64,000 nucleotides of DNA from Gordionus sp. m RMFG-2023 (taxonomy: Eukaryota; Nematomorpha; Gordioida; Chordodea; Parachordodidae), in NCBI RefSeq assembly GCF_954871325.1, contig NC_088775.1, positions 19,693,561 through 19,757,560 of the forward strand. The letters run 5' to 3'. The translations under genes were made by a program, and so were the position numbers. Within the stretch, counting starts at the first letter, position 1. Every line of letters starts with the position of its first letter. The notes beneath the pieces were generated by a model that was given only the letters and a program-made list of their open reading frames with translations, did not search any database and was not told the DNA's origin. Shown piece by piece: positions 32,110-42,910 of this stretch.

Positions 32110-33510
32110 TCTGAAACTTCTGGTCCAACAGGGAAAAAGAAATTGCAACCTTGTCCAACGAGATAGAGCCTCTTCCATCAAGCACTAACAGCTATTAAGG
32201 AGTTAGAAGAGCCAATTATTTGCTATTACTGTAATATCACAATGGCCTGAAAGAAATATTTCGTCAGAAGCAAGAAAATTATTGGATTCAATGCTTATTT
32301 TAAATTTTATTTCTCATTAGAATGTATTATTTAATTATACAACTATTTTAAGTATTACTTTTCAAAAACATGACATTGATTTGATTAAGAAGAAGAGAAT
32401 AGCGGAGAGCATTTTATCAGAACTCAAGGAAATTAGGGCTAATGTTGATGAAGAATTTCATATTTTATTGTTGAGTCAAAAGCAGAGCTATACGTGTTTA
32501 ATATTTGTCTCCCTCGACTTGTAGCAAGGCAAGCTAATCGTTAAAACATTAATATAGGATCAGTAAAGAGTATATCTTAGATGCAGATACATTTATAACC
32601 CAAATAAATGAATTTTTAATTCACCATGCAGCACTTACATCTGCAAATATTACTTCCACAAAAGCTTTCCCAACCTTTTTCAGATCGTGATAGAAAAAAA
32701 AATATTTGTTAGATTTTTATTATGAAGATGTTAAAGTATCTTATGATGCCTTACTAGCTGAATAACTATGTTTATAAGATTAACTATAGTTGATATAGTC
32801 CCAAAAAATGCTATGGATGCTCTGCATTATTTCAAACACATTTTAGATTAAATTCCCAATGTATTAAAAGAGTTTATAAACTCTTCCCATTAGTAAACTA
32901 ATGAGAGAACACTCTTTTTTAAGAAGAATAACAGAGGCCTGCAGAAGTACCATTTGCAGGGCACGGCCCGGATTTTTTTTAAAGATTTTTTACGGCCCGG
33001 CCTGGGTTTTTTTTAAAAAATTTTCAAGCCCGGCCGGGCTTTTTTAAAAAATTTTTTAGGCCCGGCTCGGCTTTTTTTTTTAAATTTTCAGGCTCGGCCT
33101 GGCTTTTTTTAAAATAAAATTTTCAGGCCCGGTCCGGATTTTTTAAAATAAATTATTTTTATTTTTATAGCTAATAATAACGATTTCAAATATAGGCTGT
33201 TTTAAAAAATACAGCCCGGCCTGGGTGTTTTTTTTAAAATAAATAAGGCCCTGCTTGGGTGTTTTTTTAAAAAAATTCAGGTCCGGCCCGGGTGTTTTTT
33301 TTAAAAACTTCGGGCCCGGCCCGGGTATATTTAAAAAAATTAAAATACTGTCCGGCCCAGGGGCCGGGCCTGCAGGTCTCTGAAAAACATACCAAGAAGT
33401 ATAACATGTGAAAGTAGATTGAAAGGTTTGGATCTTTTGAATATTCATAGGCATTTGACGACAAGCAAGGATGAGATAATTGAAAAATTAGCTCAATCCT
33501 AACGAAGACT
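32110..33510 (+). pseudogene. hAT (ZMYM1-like) transposase C-terminal half, broken
   Basis: Collinear with 43.9-44.94 kb at roughly 80% by eye. Recognisable pieces are KLLVQQGKRNCNLVQRDR, the stretch around 32400-32560 (AESILSELKEIRANVDEEFH-like), and after the nested MITE the dimerisation end (GLDLLNIHRHL-like, 33420-33510) finishing with ALAQS and R.LDFT. It carries many stops and shifts and is split by the 451-bp MITE within the hAT dimerisation segment. Confidence 0.7.
32932..33382. mobile_element. MITE, deletion derivative of the hAT element at 44950-46774
   Basis: 451 bp. Left end CAGAGGCCTGCAGAAGTACC, then ATTTGCAGGGCACGGCCCGG; right end on the opposite strand CAGAGACCTGCAGGCCCGGC. 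Both match the ends of 44950-46774 (in inverted orientation) including the unusual GTACCATTTGCA segment, but nothing of the transposase remains: the interior is only GGCCCGG-type words in T/A-rich spacer. A clear 8-bp duplication was not seen (AAGAATAA versus AAAAACAT). Confidence 0.8.
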
Positions 33511-33793
33511 GGATTTTACATTGTAAATATATAACATACAAAATACAATTATTCCTAAGAAACTTTTTGTGTAAAGGGTCAAAAAATTCAAATTTCTATT
33601 GTGGGTCATTTAAGTGATTCTTTACATATAATTCTTTTATAATTCACATTAATTTAAAATTGTGTATTAGGAATAGTTATTAGTCCTAATAAATTTATGC
33701 TTGATATTTTTAAAAAACAATAATATTTCTTAAAAAAATTTATTATACCCCCCCCCCCCAGACTAAATTCCTGCGTACGCGCCTGTTTTTAAA

Positions 33794-35340
33794 TAATAAC
33801 TTGTCCATTTTTATTTATATTAGTCTAAATCGAAAATCTTTTTTTAAAGATTCGAATTTTTTTAAAAAATATTTTGGACTTAACCTAAAATTAAGATGGC
33901 ATCTGAGTCATGGGACTTTTTTACAAAAGATAAAGGATAATTTTGCTAAATGCGTTATCTGCGGGACTCTTTTCACGGATAGGAATAATGAAAAATTCAT
34001 TTAATACAACCAATATGCGTAAACATTTACAACGATTCCATCAAACTTCATTTGAAGAGTTATTAACAAATGAACGAAAATATTAGAAAAAATAACTCAA
34101 ATGAGTCAGCCATTCTAATCAAAACTAATATTTGGAAAAATTCTGATCCAAAATCCATAATTATTTCTACATTTATAGAAGAAATGATAGCCTGTGACAA
34201 CCAGCGAATTCCTATCTTGGAGGATATGGATTTAAAAGGCTTTTACATAAAATTATCAATAGAAAATATTTTTCACAAGGAGTTATTCCATATGAGATAC
34301 TCGCCGAAAAAATTTGTAAAGAAATTTTGGTTGAAAATTCTTATCTTTTCTTTGTCGTCGATATATGAATAGAAATTCAGTTAGCGATTCTATCTCATCC
34401 TTATATAAATCAAAAGTTTAAACGAATAGAGTTCTAAATATTAAAACATTTAATGAGTCACATTCAACAATAAACATTGTTCATATTTTAGACGAGATAA
34501 CTATTGGGGGATAAAAAACAAAATACACTTAATCATTCGTGGTAATGAGCCTACAATAGCCTTGGCCATGAAGTACGGGAAATTTCAGAGTTTTTTGGTT
34601 TGTCCATAGTTTATAATTGGTTGTACATACAGCAATTTTATCACAGAATCAATCATTTACATGTTTGCTGGGAGAAAAATAGTAGGACACTTTAAACATT
34701 CGTCCATTTCACAAAATAGTCTAAAAAAGGTTCGATTGAATCTATAAACACAAATTAATCCAGCGAACGATTGAGAGAACAAAAATGGGCGGTACAGCTA
34801 TTCATTATCGATAATACTAATTTAGGAAATGTTTCATTATGAGTGAGAATTAGCAGAAAAGGTAAATGATGTCCTGGAACCAATTCAGATGATTTTTAAA
34901 ATAAATATCTAATCCTAAAGAGAATTCCAGGCTTAATAACGATTAAATTTCAGCAAGAAAAAATATGCCTCCCTGAGATTCGATCTTAGGGAAATAACAA
35001 ATTGTTTAAAAAAAATTATTATTTAAACTTGAACTTTATAATTTTAATATTAGAGTCGGGTAGTTGTTCATTATATTCATGTATATTAAAATACATTTTC
35101 AAACAGATCATGATTTATTAATAACAATTATATGAAGGTTAAAATAAATAATAATTCCTAAGGATATTTACACTTTTTTAATAGTTTTCCTTCATAATAT
35201 AACCAAATTAAATTTTCCCAATAGCAATGCTTGGTTGGCTAAGAGGTTATGACCTATGCCAACATAATCGTAGACTTGGGGTGGAGCCTGGTGAGTGTAT
35301 TTTTTGCTAAAGGAAATTAATATTAGAAGCGGAGTTTTTT
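33794..35340 (+). pseudogene. Older hAT copy: BED-finger and central region, broken
   Basis: At 33896 a frame starts MASESWDFFTKDK, and with one shift continues DNFAKCVICGTLF, then NMRKHLQRFHQTSFEELLTN: a BED-type zinc finger (paired Cys, then two His in RKHLQRFH). Downstream pieces such as FIEEMIACDNQRIPILED and NEPTIALAMKYGKFQSF have the look of hAT central regions but are interrupted repeatedly. The left end of this copy is probably at 31358 and its C-terminus was not identified. Around 35226-35300 a tRNA-like segment (GGTTGGCTAAGAGGTTATGA, then GGGGTGGAGCCTGG) suggests an old SINE insertion. Confidence 0.5.
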
Positions 35341-36643
35341 AACATAAAAACTGATAACAAGAACCAGCGTGGTTAAAGTAAGCGTTACTTGAAAAAAATA
35401 GCTGTAACACGGTCCTTTTAACAAAGGTAGCCACTACTTTATTTTTAAAAGGTATAATAAATATAACTATAAACACCAAAATTAAAATATAATTTCATAA
35501 TTAATTCAAATTTATAATTTCAAAATTTGTATTATAAACCTAAACCATCTGGCGCAAATTATTTAAAACGGATATTGAAATCGATCTAACTGAGTCAGAA
35601 AAGAAAATATTAACGAAATGGAAGGTACACTTTAAGAAAATGAAATTCTTGATAACAAAAGTTTCCTTTCCCAAAATTTGAAAAATATTTTCAAATTAAG
35701 GTGGCTACAAATTTATCTATTCAAAATTTAGAAACATATATCCTCAAATCAGATATTTATTAACTCCTAACAACCCTAGATGGAATTCTATTTATAATGC
35801 ATTCCAATTAGTGGAATTTTTTCTGGTTTAAGGAAGATTGGAAATGGATTTTCTCGATCAAGTTGGAATTCAATGGATTAACGATGAAAAGCATACTTTT
35901 ATAAAAGAGAATAAAGAAATTCTAATGAATAAATATTCAATTTCATTTTAATAACTTAGGTTATGCAATATATGGCTGTTTCCCTTGAAATTTTGGAAGG
36001 TGAGGATTATATGAAGATAAGATATTATGTTCCCACTTTGAGTACCCTAACTACAAAATTAAAGAAATTAAATAATCTAAACTTAAGCCAACCCCTAATA
36101 GACTCTATACTAAAAGACACTGAAAGAAGGTAATTTTCTATACTCTGAAAATTTTATTTTTACTGTCAAAATAATGTAATTATTGATCCATAACAATTGA
36201 TTTTAATTAATTTGGATTAAATATTATATAGATAGAACCAGTGGCGTAGCTATGTGAGGGGGGGGGGGGGGGGGGGGGGTCGGACACCCTCCCCCCCAGA
36301 GCAAATTTTTTTTTAATAAATACCAATAATATTTATATCTGGTTATGATGTTTGTGGAAGGATATTTTATTACTATTGAAATTATTCTGGAAAGTATTAT
36401 TATTAAAGGTTCTCCCAGAGCAAAAAAAATTGGATCATACGTTCAAAAAATACTTTAATTCAAATAAATACCATACAAGATAATATTTTAAATAAAAAGT
36501 TTGTTGAATATGATTATGAACTTTAATATATTTCTGGTTCTGATATTTGTGGAAGAATTATATTACTTTTAAATATATATTAATTATTCGGTATATTATT
36601 ATATTAAAGTCATTGATAATAATATACTAAATTATATTATAAT

Positions 36644-37640
36644 TAGTGCTGTAAAAATTTAAAAAAAAATCGAACGCGTTCGCGTTCAACGTTCATTGAC
36701 AAAAATCGAACGCGTTTACGTTCACGTTCAAATTCAAAAAAAGGAACGCGTTAAGTTCATGAACGCGTTCATACGTTCAAAATTTTATGATAAATTTTTT
36801 TTTAAATTTAATATAAATAAATGCCTTATATTTTTCAACACAATATATTAGCCATGATAAAAAATATTTGATAATATAATTATAAATACAATATAATAGA
36901 GCGATAAAAAAATAAATTTATAAAAAAATTTTCTTATTAATTTTTAATAATAATTGCTTTTCAAAATTTTCATCTGATGATAGGCATGAACGCTTGTCAG
37001 TTAATACAGCGTTAGCTATACTAAAAACTCGCTCAACAGGGGCGGATGAAGGGAATGAGGTGTTATACTTGTATAATAATTCTTTTAAAAGGGGGAATTT
37101 ATTAAAAACATTTAATGTTTTATCCATTGTTTCAAAAAATTAAGCTATGTTATCATCCTCCAATCTGCCCTCTTCTTCCTCGTCAAATGATATCTCGGAA
37201 TTGATTTTAAAACAGTGAAATATTTTTGATATTTGGGCCATGGTAATTCTAATTCATCTAATATTGAATTTTGATTTTCAGAATCTGATGATGAAATAAT
37301 GCTAATCTATTAAATTAAAATATAAAATATTCAAAATAATAAACTTTAATCTTATCTTCTCTAGCAGTAGCACTATGGTACGTTAATTGCAATATGAAAA
37401 AGGAAAAACATCTGATTAAAAAATATAAGACTTTTTTGTTAAAAAATTGGATTAAATATTAATTTTTCAAATAAATAAAAATATAAGACTTTTTTGTTAA
37501 AAAATGCGGATTAATATTAATTTTTCAAATAAATAAAAATAAAAAGTGTTTTTAAAATTGAACGAACGTAAAATTGAACGCGTTCATCAAAGAAAAGGAA
37601 CGCGTTCACGTTGAAAGTTCGTCAAAAAAAAAGAACACTA
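36644..37640 (-). mobile_element. hAT element, GAACGCGTTC word family
   Basis: A 997-bp element with a perfect 8-bp duplication ATTATAAT (36636-36643 and 37641-37648). Ends TAGTGCTGTAAAAATT and, on the opposite strand, TAGTGTTCTTTTTTTTTGAC. Dense arrays of GAACGCGTTC, ACGTTCACGTTC and related words lie at 36670-36780 and 37560-37625. The interior keeps part of a hAT transposase gene. It is an internally deleted copy. Confidence 0.92.
36918..37127 (-). pseudogene. hAT transposase C-terminal dimerisation domain remnant
   Basis: Reads MDKTLNVFNKFPLLKELLYK, then NTSFPSSAPVERVFSIANAV and RSCLSSDENFEKQLLLKINK. SSAPVERVFSxA is the core hAT dimerisation motif. It is the last exon of a mostly deleted transposase; acidic fragments at 37140-37260 on the same strand may be earlier pieces. 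The segment itself is uninterrupted. Confidence 0.8.
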
Positions 37641-38360
37641 ATTATAATAATATATTATTTATGCATTTAAAAAATATATTTATTATATATTATCGAAGAT
37701 ATGGTTCGAAAATATTATATTTCTAATAAAATATATTTGTTTTATATTTTGTTGCATTTTTATAAATGAAATTGTTAAAGAGATCAAATTTTATGACTGA
37801 ACTTTCAAAACTCTACTCAAATTGATGGATATAAGGAAATATCTAAGTAACAAAAAAATATACTAATAGATACTTTTATTTAATTTTAGCGAAAAACAAT
37901 GAAACAAATTTTCCAACTAATGTCTCATGCAATATATACCCTGTTGAAGATGATAATCATGATCTAAATACACTAGGTAAAAATAATATTTAATCTAGTG
38001 TAATAATTAATATCTTATGCATTATAGGGTCTATTGAAAATGATGAGGGTGATGTAAATACACCAGGTCAAAATAACATTTAATATAAAAGATATTATTT
38101 AAAATCAATAGCTAACTATTCTTATTTTAGAATTTAAAATTAAACACCTAACCAAAGTTTTGACTAAATTAAAATTGCCTGTACAAATCACTTTGGGTAA
38201 TATATTATTTTAAATAATTTTGGCTAACCAAAAAATATTTTCACATTTTTAAGTACCCAAACGTAGGAGGGAAGAAAATGATTTTATTGATCAATTCAAA
38301 TCTCTAACTAGTACAAGTAATATTATCTATTACCTTCAAATATTTATATCATAATTTTAG

Positions 38361-39760
38361 GTATATCAAGTATTACATTTAATAAAAATGATGATAGTCA
38401 ACAAAATGAACACACCAAATCACTTAATATAGAAAATTAGAATTTTAATGATGAACTTGATACCATAGGCAACAATTTACCACCCATATCAAGTATTTTA
38501 TGACCTTATTTAAATGTATTCATTTAAATTTTAGAGATACCTAGATACTCTATTAAAAAATATGATAAAAATCAGCTAAATACAGTTGATCCAGCGTCTA
38601 CATGACAGGATTTTCACTGAATGCAAACCCCCTTAAAAATTACGCCGCCTTCGGCGACAGTGTCTCTTTATTATTATTTTTACCTTTATAATTATATTGA
38701 TACTCTTTTCAGAGAATTTGTAAGGATAACTTAAATTAATCTATCTCTACTACCAACTATCGATATTTTGTGAATATAAATAATTTATTTTTTATATAAT
38801 AAATTCAATTAAAACCTCCATTATTTACAATGAATTAATTATTTGGGCATTATGAGCTTGCTGATTTGGAAAACAATGTGTATGCTTGTTTGAAATATAT
38901 AGATTTGGTCAATAATTGTATTATAATAATTCTATAGTAAAAGTATTAATTTTTACAGCAATAAATTGTGTCCTATTTCATCTCAAAATTTAATAGATAA
39001 CCCCCCAAAAAATTTATCCTAACCCCATTAAAGCAGCCTACCCCCTCAAAAAAATAGGATGCGAACTGTTCCTACCCCTCCCGCTCATGTAGACGCTGAG
39101 TTGATTACTTCAAATCTTTACCTATTACAAGTAATATTATCTAACCTTCAAATATTTATATCATAATTTTAGGTATATCAAGTATTACATTTAATAAAAA
39201 TGATGATAGTCAACAAAATGAACACACCAACTCACTTAAAAAAATCAGAATTTTAATGATGAACTTGATACCATAGGCAACAATTTACCACCCATATCAA
39301 GTATTTTATGACCTTATTTAAATGTATTCATTTAAATTTTAGAGATACCTAGATACTCTATTAAAAAATATGATAAAAATCAGCTAAATACAGTTGATCA
39401 CTTCAAATCTCTACCTATTACAAGTAATATACCTTCAAATATTTATATCATAATTTTAGGTATATCAAGTATTACATTTAATAAAAATGATGATAGTCAA
39501 CAAAATAAACACACCAACTCACTTAATATAGAAAATCAGAATTTTAATGATGAACTTGATACCATAGGCAACAATTTACCACCCATATCAAGTATTTTAT
39601 GACCTTATTTAAATGTATTCATTTAAATTTTAGAGATACCTAGATACTCTATTAAAATATGATAAAAATCAGCTAAATACAGTTGATCACTTCAAATCTC
39701 TACCTATTACAAGTAATATACCTTCAAATATTTATATCATAATTTTAGGTATATCAAGTA
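38361..39760 (+). repeat. Tandem repeat of about 290 bp (exon A-intron-exon B-intron), 3.5 copies
   Basis: Units start at 38361, 39173, 39460 and 39749. Once the MITE is discounted the spacings are about 297, 287 and 289 bp. Copies are nearly identical in exons and introns alike, so the duplications are recent. One unit comprises a 132-nt exon, 42-nt intron, 79-81-nt exon and 36-nt intron. Confidence 0.9.
38592..39098. mobile_element. 507-bp MITE with CAGCGTCTACATGA ends
   Basis: Ends CAGCGTCTACATGACAGG and, on the opposite strand, CAGCGTCTACATGAGCGG. Octamers AGTTGATC (38584-38591) and AGTTGATT (39099-39106) match at 7 of 8, typical of hAT. It interrupts exon B of the first repeat unit. Inside the left end is a hairpin GCCGCCTTCGGCG. 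There is no coding capacity and no word array of the usual kind. Confidence 0.9.
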
Positions 39761-39762
39761 TC

Positions 39763-41600
39763 CAGAGTTGTTAAAAGATCGAATCAAAAGATCGACGATC
39801 CTGGATTCGATCGCAAATTTGTCAATTTTACGAGATTTATGATTCTGACTTAAATTGAGGATCGAGATCGAGATCATTTTGTTTAAAATTCGATCCCGAT
39901 CTTTTTAAAAATTAATTTTTTACTTAAAAAGCAATAAATAAAATAAAAATTTTGAAAATTAAATTAAAATATTATTTTTTAAAAAAATATCTATCTTCAT
40001 ATTTTATCAACTTCCATTCCACCATTTATTTTATAGATATATTTATTCATTTCCTAAATTTTACGAGATTTAGAGCTCTTACAAGTTATTTAATATAAAT
40101 TTATACTAATATATTAATATTTATTTTAATAGGTAAATGTAAATGTCCATTATAGATTTAGAAGATTCTATTGCTTCTACTATTGATGTAACAGCAGATA
40201 TAAGTGAGAATGAGAATTTTTTACCATTTTTGAAATTACGTAAGTATTTTACTTTGTGTGAAATGGATGAAAGCAACTCTTATAATATGATCACCAAATG
40301 CCGTCTCTGTAAGAAGATAATATTCTTCCAAAATATCATCCTCGAACTTAAAGAGACATTTACAAGTAATTCTTTTAAATTTTTTTTATTTGATAATCTG
40401 AATGTCAACATGTTTAAATTTAATTTATTACATTCCTGAGTTGAGCAGGTCCTACAGAAATAGAATCTAGATACAGATTCTTTATAAAAAAATATTTTTT
40501 TATGATTTTATATTATCAGATATCTGCAAAATATATTAAAAAATTGCAAAGATCTGGCAAATTTAGTAAAATATTTTTAAGAGGCCAGTTCTACTAAACC
40601 TCTGATATCTAGTAAAATATTAATGGGCCTTTAAAGACATTAAAAATTTATTAGTTTATTTGAATTTTAAGCTAATATTTTGATTAAATTCTTTGTAAAT
40701 TTCTTTGTATATTAAGTTTACATTTAATCAATATTTATGACATGATCCAAATATAAATAAATACCATACAGATGATGTGCCAGACTTGACTGCAAAATTT
40801 AAAAGGTTTAAGTTTTGCAGATACTTTATTTGATTTATATGAATAAAATGAACACTTATTTAATAATAAATTAATAATCATTTCATAATATAGATTTCCT
40901 TCACTGTATGAAGACAGTAACATTTTGGCAGCCATGATTTACCCTAAATTTAAACTTAATTGGCCTTATATTAATCTGCCACAAAATATGATGGTAAAAA
41001 TTAGTTGCCCATTTGGAAAATATGCAGTAACAACCATATGCGGATACCTCAAATGAATGTATAGATGACATTGATCCTTTTTTTGGGAAAAATACTGTAC
41101 AAAATGCTTGTTCCGTTAAAAAAAATTTATTCAAATGATGATTCCATGAATATTTTTAATATTTATATTAATTTTAAAAAAATATTTATTGAATATAATA
41201 CACCTTTGCCATCAAAGGAGCGCTTGTTTAGTAAAGCTAAACATGTTCTAAATGAAAGACGCGGATGTTTAAATGATGATAATTGAAAAAAATTTATTAT
41301 TAAAAGTTAATTTTAATTATAAATAAATATATTATAATTGTTATATTTATTATTCAATTACAATAAATTTCTACCATATTTAATTTATTTTTATATTAGT
41401 TAATTTTGTATCGGTTATATTATATTATTATTCAATTACAATAAATTTATAACATATATTAGTTAATTTTGCATCGGTCAGAAATTTCCTTCAGAAATTT
41501 AAATAGAAAAAATGGTGTCGATCCTGGATTTCGATCCTCTTTTTTTGAAAAGATCGTGATCGGGATTCGATCGTTTTAAAAAGATCGGTTAACAAGCTTG
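39763..41600 (+). mobile_element. hAT element, GATCGATC word family
   Basis: An 1838-bp element with a perfect 8-bp duplication CAAGTATC (39755-39762 and 41601-41608). Ends CAGAGTTGTTAAAAGATCGA and, on the opposite strand, CAAGCTTGTTAACCGATC. Word arrays of GATCGA/TCGATC/GATCGAGATCGAGATC lie at 39776-39905 and 41518-41590. It inserted into an exon A copy of the duplicated exon array. Confidence 0.93.
40143..41286 (+). pseudogene. hAT transposase remnant (BED-like start and dimerisation end)
   Basis: The N-terminal piece 40143-40439 reads MSIIDLEDSIASTIDVTADI, then FLPFLKLRKYFTLCEMDESN and CRLCKKIIFF, resembling the start of a BED-type zinc finger with its CxxC, after which the His pair is not clear. 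The C-terminal piece around 41155-41286 has FIEYNTPLPSKERLFSKAKH then VLNERRGCLNDDN, the hAT dimerisation motif. The catalytic middle is largely missing, so the copy is non-autonomous. Confidence 0.65.
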
Positions 41601-41962
41601 CAAGTATCACATTGAAGAAGAATGATAGTAGTCAAAAAAATATTATAGGTTGTATCAATTTAGAATTTAAAGGTTATCTAATGCTTTATTTTAATATTTA
41701 TTGTGTTATTTTTATAGGAATATCTCAATTAATATTTACACCAAGGGCTAAAAAAAATGGTGATAACAAACAAAGAAATACATTAAGTCACAACAAATTA
41801 CTATCTAATAAATGTAAACAATTATTTTATAAATATTTATATTAAAATTTTAGATATATCTAAAAATCTACAGAGAATTTAAATGGAAATGTTAATACCC
41901 TAGACTACAATTTACCACTCATGTCAGGTATTAGTCTTATTTAAAATTATTTATGATCTTAG

Positions 41963-42600
41963 CTATACCCACATACTCCAGAAAAGTAAAGAATAATAGA
42001 CAATCAACTATACTAGATCATCTAGAATCATCACCTACTACAAGTGATATAGTTTATTACTTTATAAGTTACATTATAATTCTATATATATCTGAATTAC
42101 TTGGAGAGGACATTAATATAAATGAACTTGATACTTTAGGTTCTAATATTAGTCTTATTTAAATTATATTTATTTAAAATCTTAGCAATACCCTCATATT
42201 CCAGAAAAGTAAAGGATACAACCAACAATACTAGATCATCTAGAATCATCACCTACTACAAGTGATATAGTTTATTACTTTATAAGTTACATTATAATTC
42301 TAGATATATCTGAATTACTTGGAGAGGACATTAATATAAATGAACTTGATACTTTAGGTTCTAATATTAGTCTTATTTAAATTATATTTATTTAAAATCT
42401 TAGCAATACCCACATATTCCAGAAAAGTAAAGGATAATAGACAACCAACTATACTAGATCATCTAGAATCATCACCTACTAAAAGTGATATAGTTTATTC
42501 CTTTATAAGTTACATTATAATTTTAGATATATCTGAATTACTTGGAGAGGACATTAATATAAATGAACTTGATACTTTAGGTTTCAATTTACCTTCCACA
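41963..42600 (+). repeat. Tandem repeat of about 220 bp (exon pair), 3 copies
   Basis: Units begin at 41963, 42186 and 42404. Each contains an 81-nt exon (IPTYSRKVKDNRQPTILDHL then ESSPTT), a short intron starting GTGATATAG, a 54-nt exon (ISELLGEDININELDTL) and an intron ending AATCTTAG. It is clearly related in design and peptide to the 290-bp repeat to the left but independently amplified. Confidence 0.9.
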
Positions 42601-42910
42601 TCAGGTATATATAATTTTGTTTTAATATTTAGTCTTATAATTATATAGCTTTGGCGTAAGCAGCTGGGGCGGGGGGGAACCCCCCCCCCAAAGCCAAAAT
42701 GCAGATGCCGGGCATATTTTTCAAAAATATTATTTTTTATATTTTATTATAATTATTCATATCTATTTCTTTTTAAATTTTTATATTATTAACTTTTTCA
42801 TTTACTAATTTACTTTATCAATTAATTTCATTTTCAAGTTTTCTTTGTGGCGTAATATTTATCTACTATTTTTAGATTTCCCGATATTATAATTTTCAAA
42901 TTTCTAGTCA

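Larger units (their letters stand above)
31803..33785 (+). mobile_element. hAT element, CAGTGGCGTACGCAG family, internally deleted
   Basis: A 1983-bp element with ends CATTGGCGTACGCAGCGGGG and, on the opposite strand, CAGGCGCGTACGCAGGAATT. Flanking octamers TTTTTATA (31795-31802) and TTTTTAAA (33786-33793) match at 7 of 8. Directly inside each end is a G/C homopolymer run of ten or more. It is a shorter sister of 42649-47245, keeping only the C-terminal half of the transposase, and it holds a nested MITE at 32932-33382. It inserted between the left end and the BED-finger exon of an older hAT copy. Confidence 0.85.
37890..42600 (+). pseudogene. Multi-exon gene with tandemly duplicated phase-1 exon pairs
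   Basis: Short exons bounded by TTTTAG-type acceptors and GTAAT/GTATT donors: 37890-37976, 38028-38066, 38131-38196, 38254-38316, 38361-38492, 38535-39130 (split by a MITE), 39173-39300, 39343-39423, 39460-39591, 39634-39712, 39749 onward (split by a hAT), then further exons to 42600. Introns are 36-64 nt. Nearly all exons start and end in phase 1, so pairs can duplicate without breaking frame (39173-39300 has lost about 4 nt). Exon A encodes SITFNKNDDSQQNEHTNSLN ... LDTIGNNLPPIS, and exon B encodes IPRYSIKKYDKNQLNTVDHF then KSLPIT. The later type reads IPTYSRKVKDNRQPTILDHL, ESSPTT, ISELLGEDININELDTL. One stop (TAG for CAG) is in the 38361 copy. Function unknown; possibly the disordered N-terminus of the transposase at 47246. 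Confidence 0.6.

Noticed and set aside
33143-33454. Repetitive Pro/Gly frames (PGPGPKFLKKTPGPD...)
   Set aside because: They are translations of the GGCCCG word array in a non-coding MITE, as are similar frames at 44864-45046 and 46567-46786.
39001-39098. Separate gene in the GC-richer stretch with C-runs
   Set aside because: It is the right end of the 507-bp MITE with matching inverted ends and target duplication.
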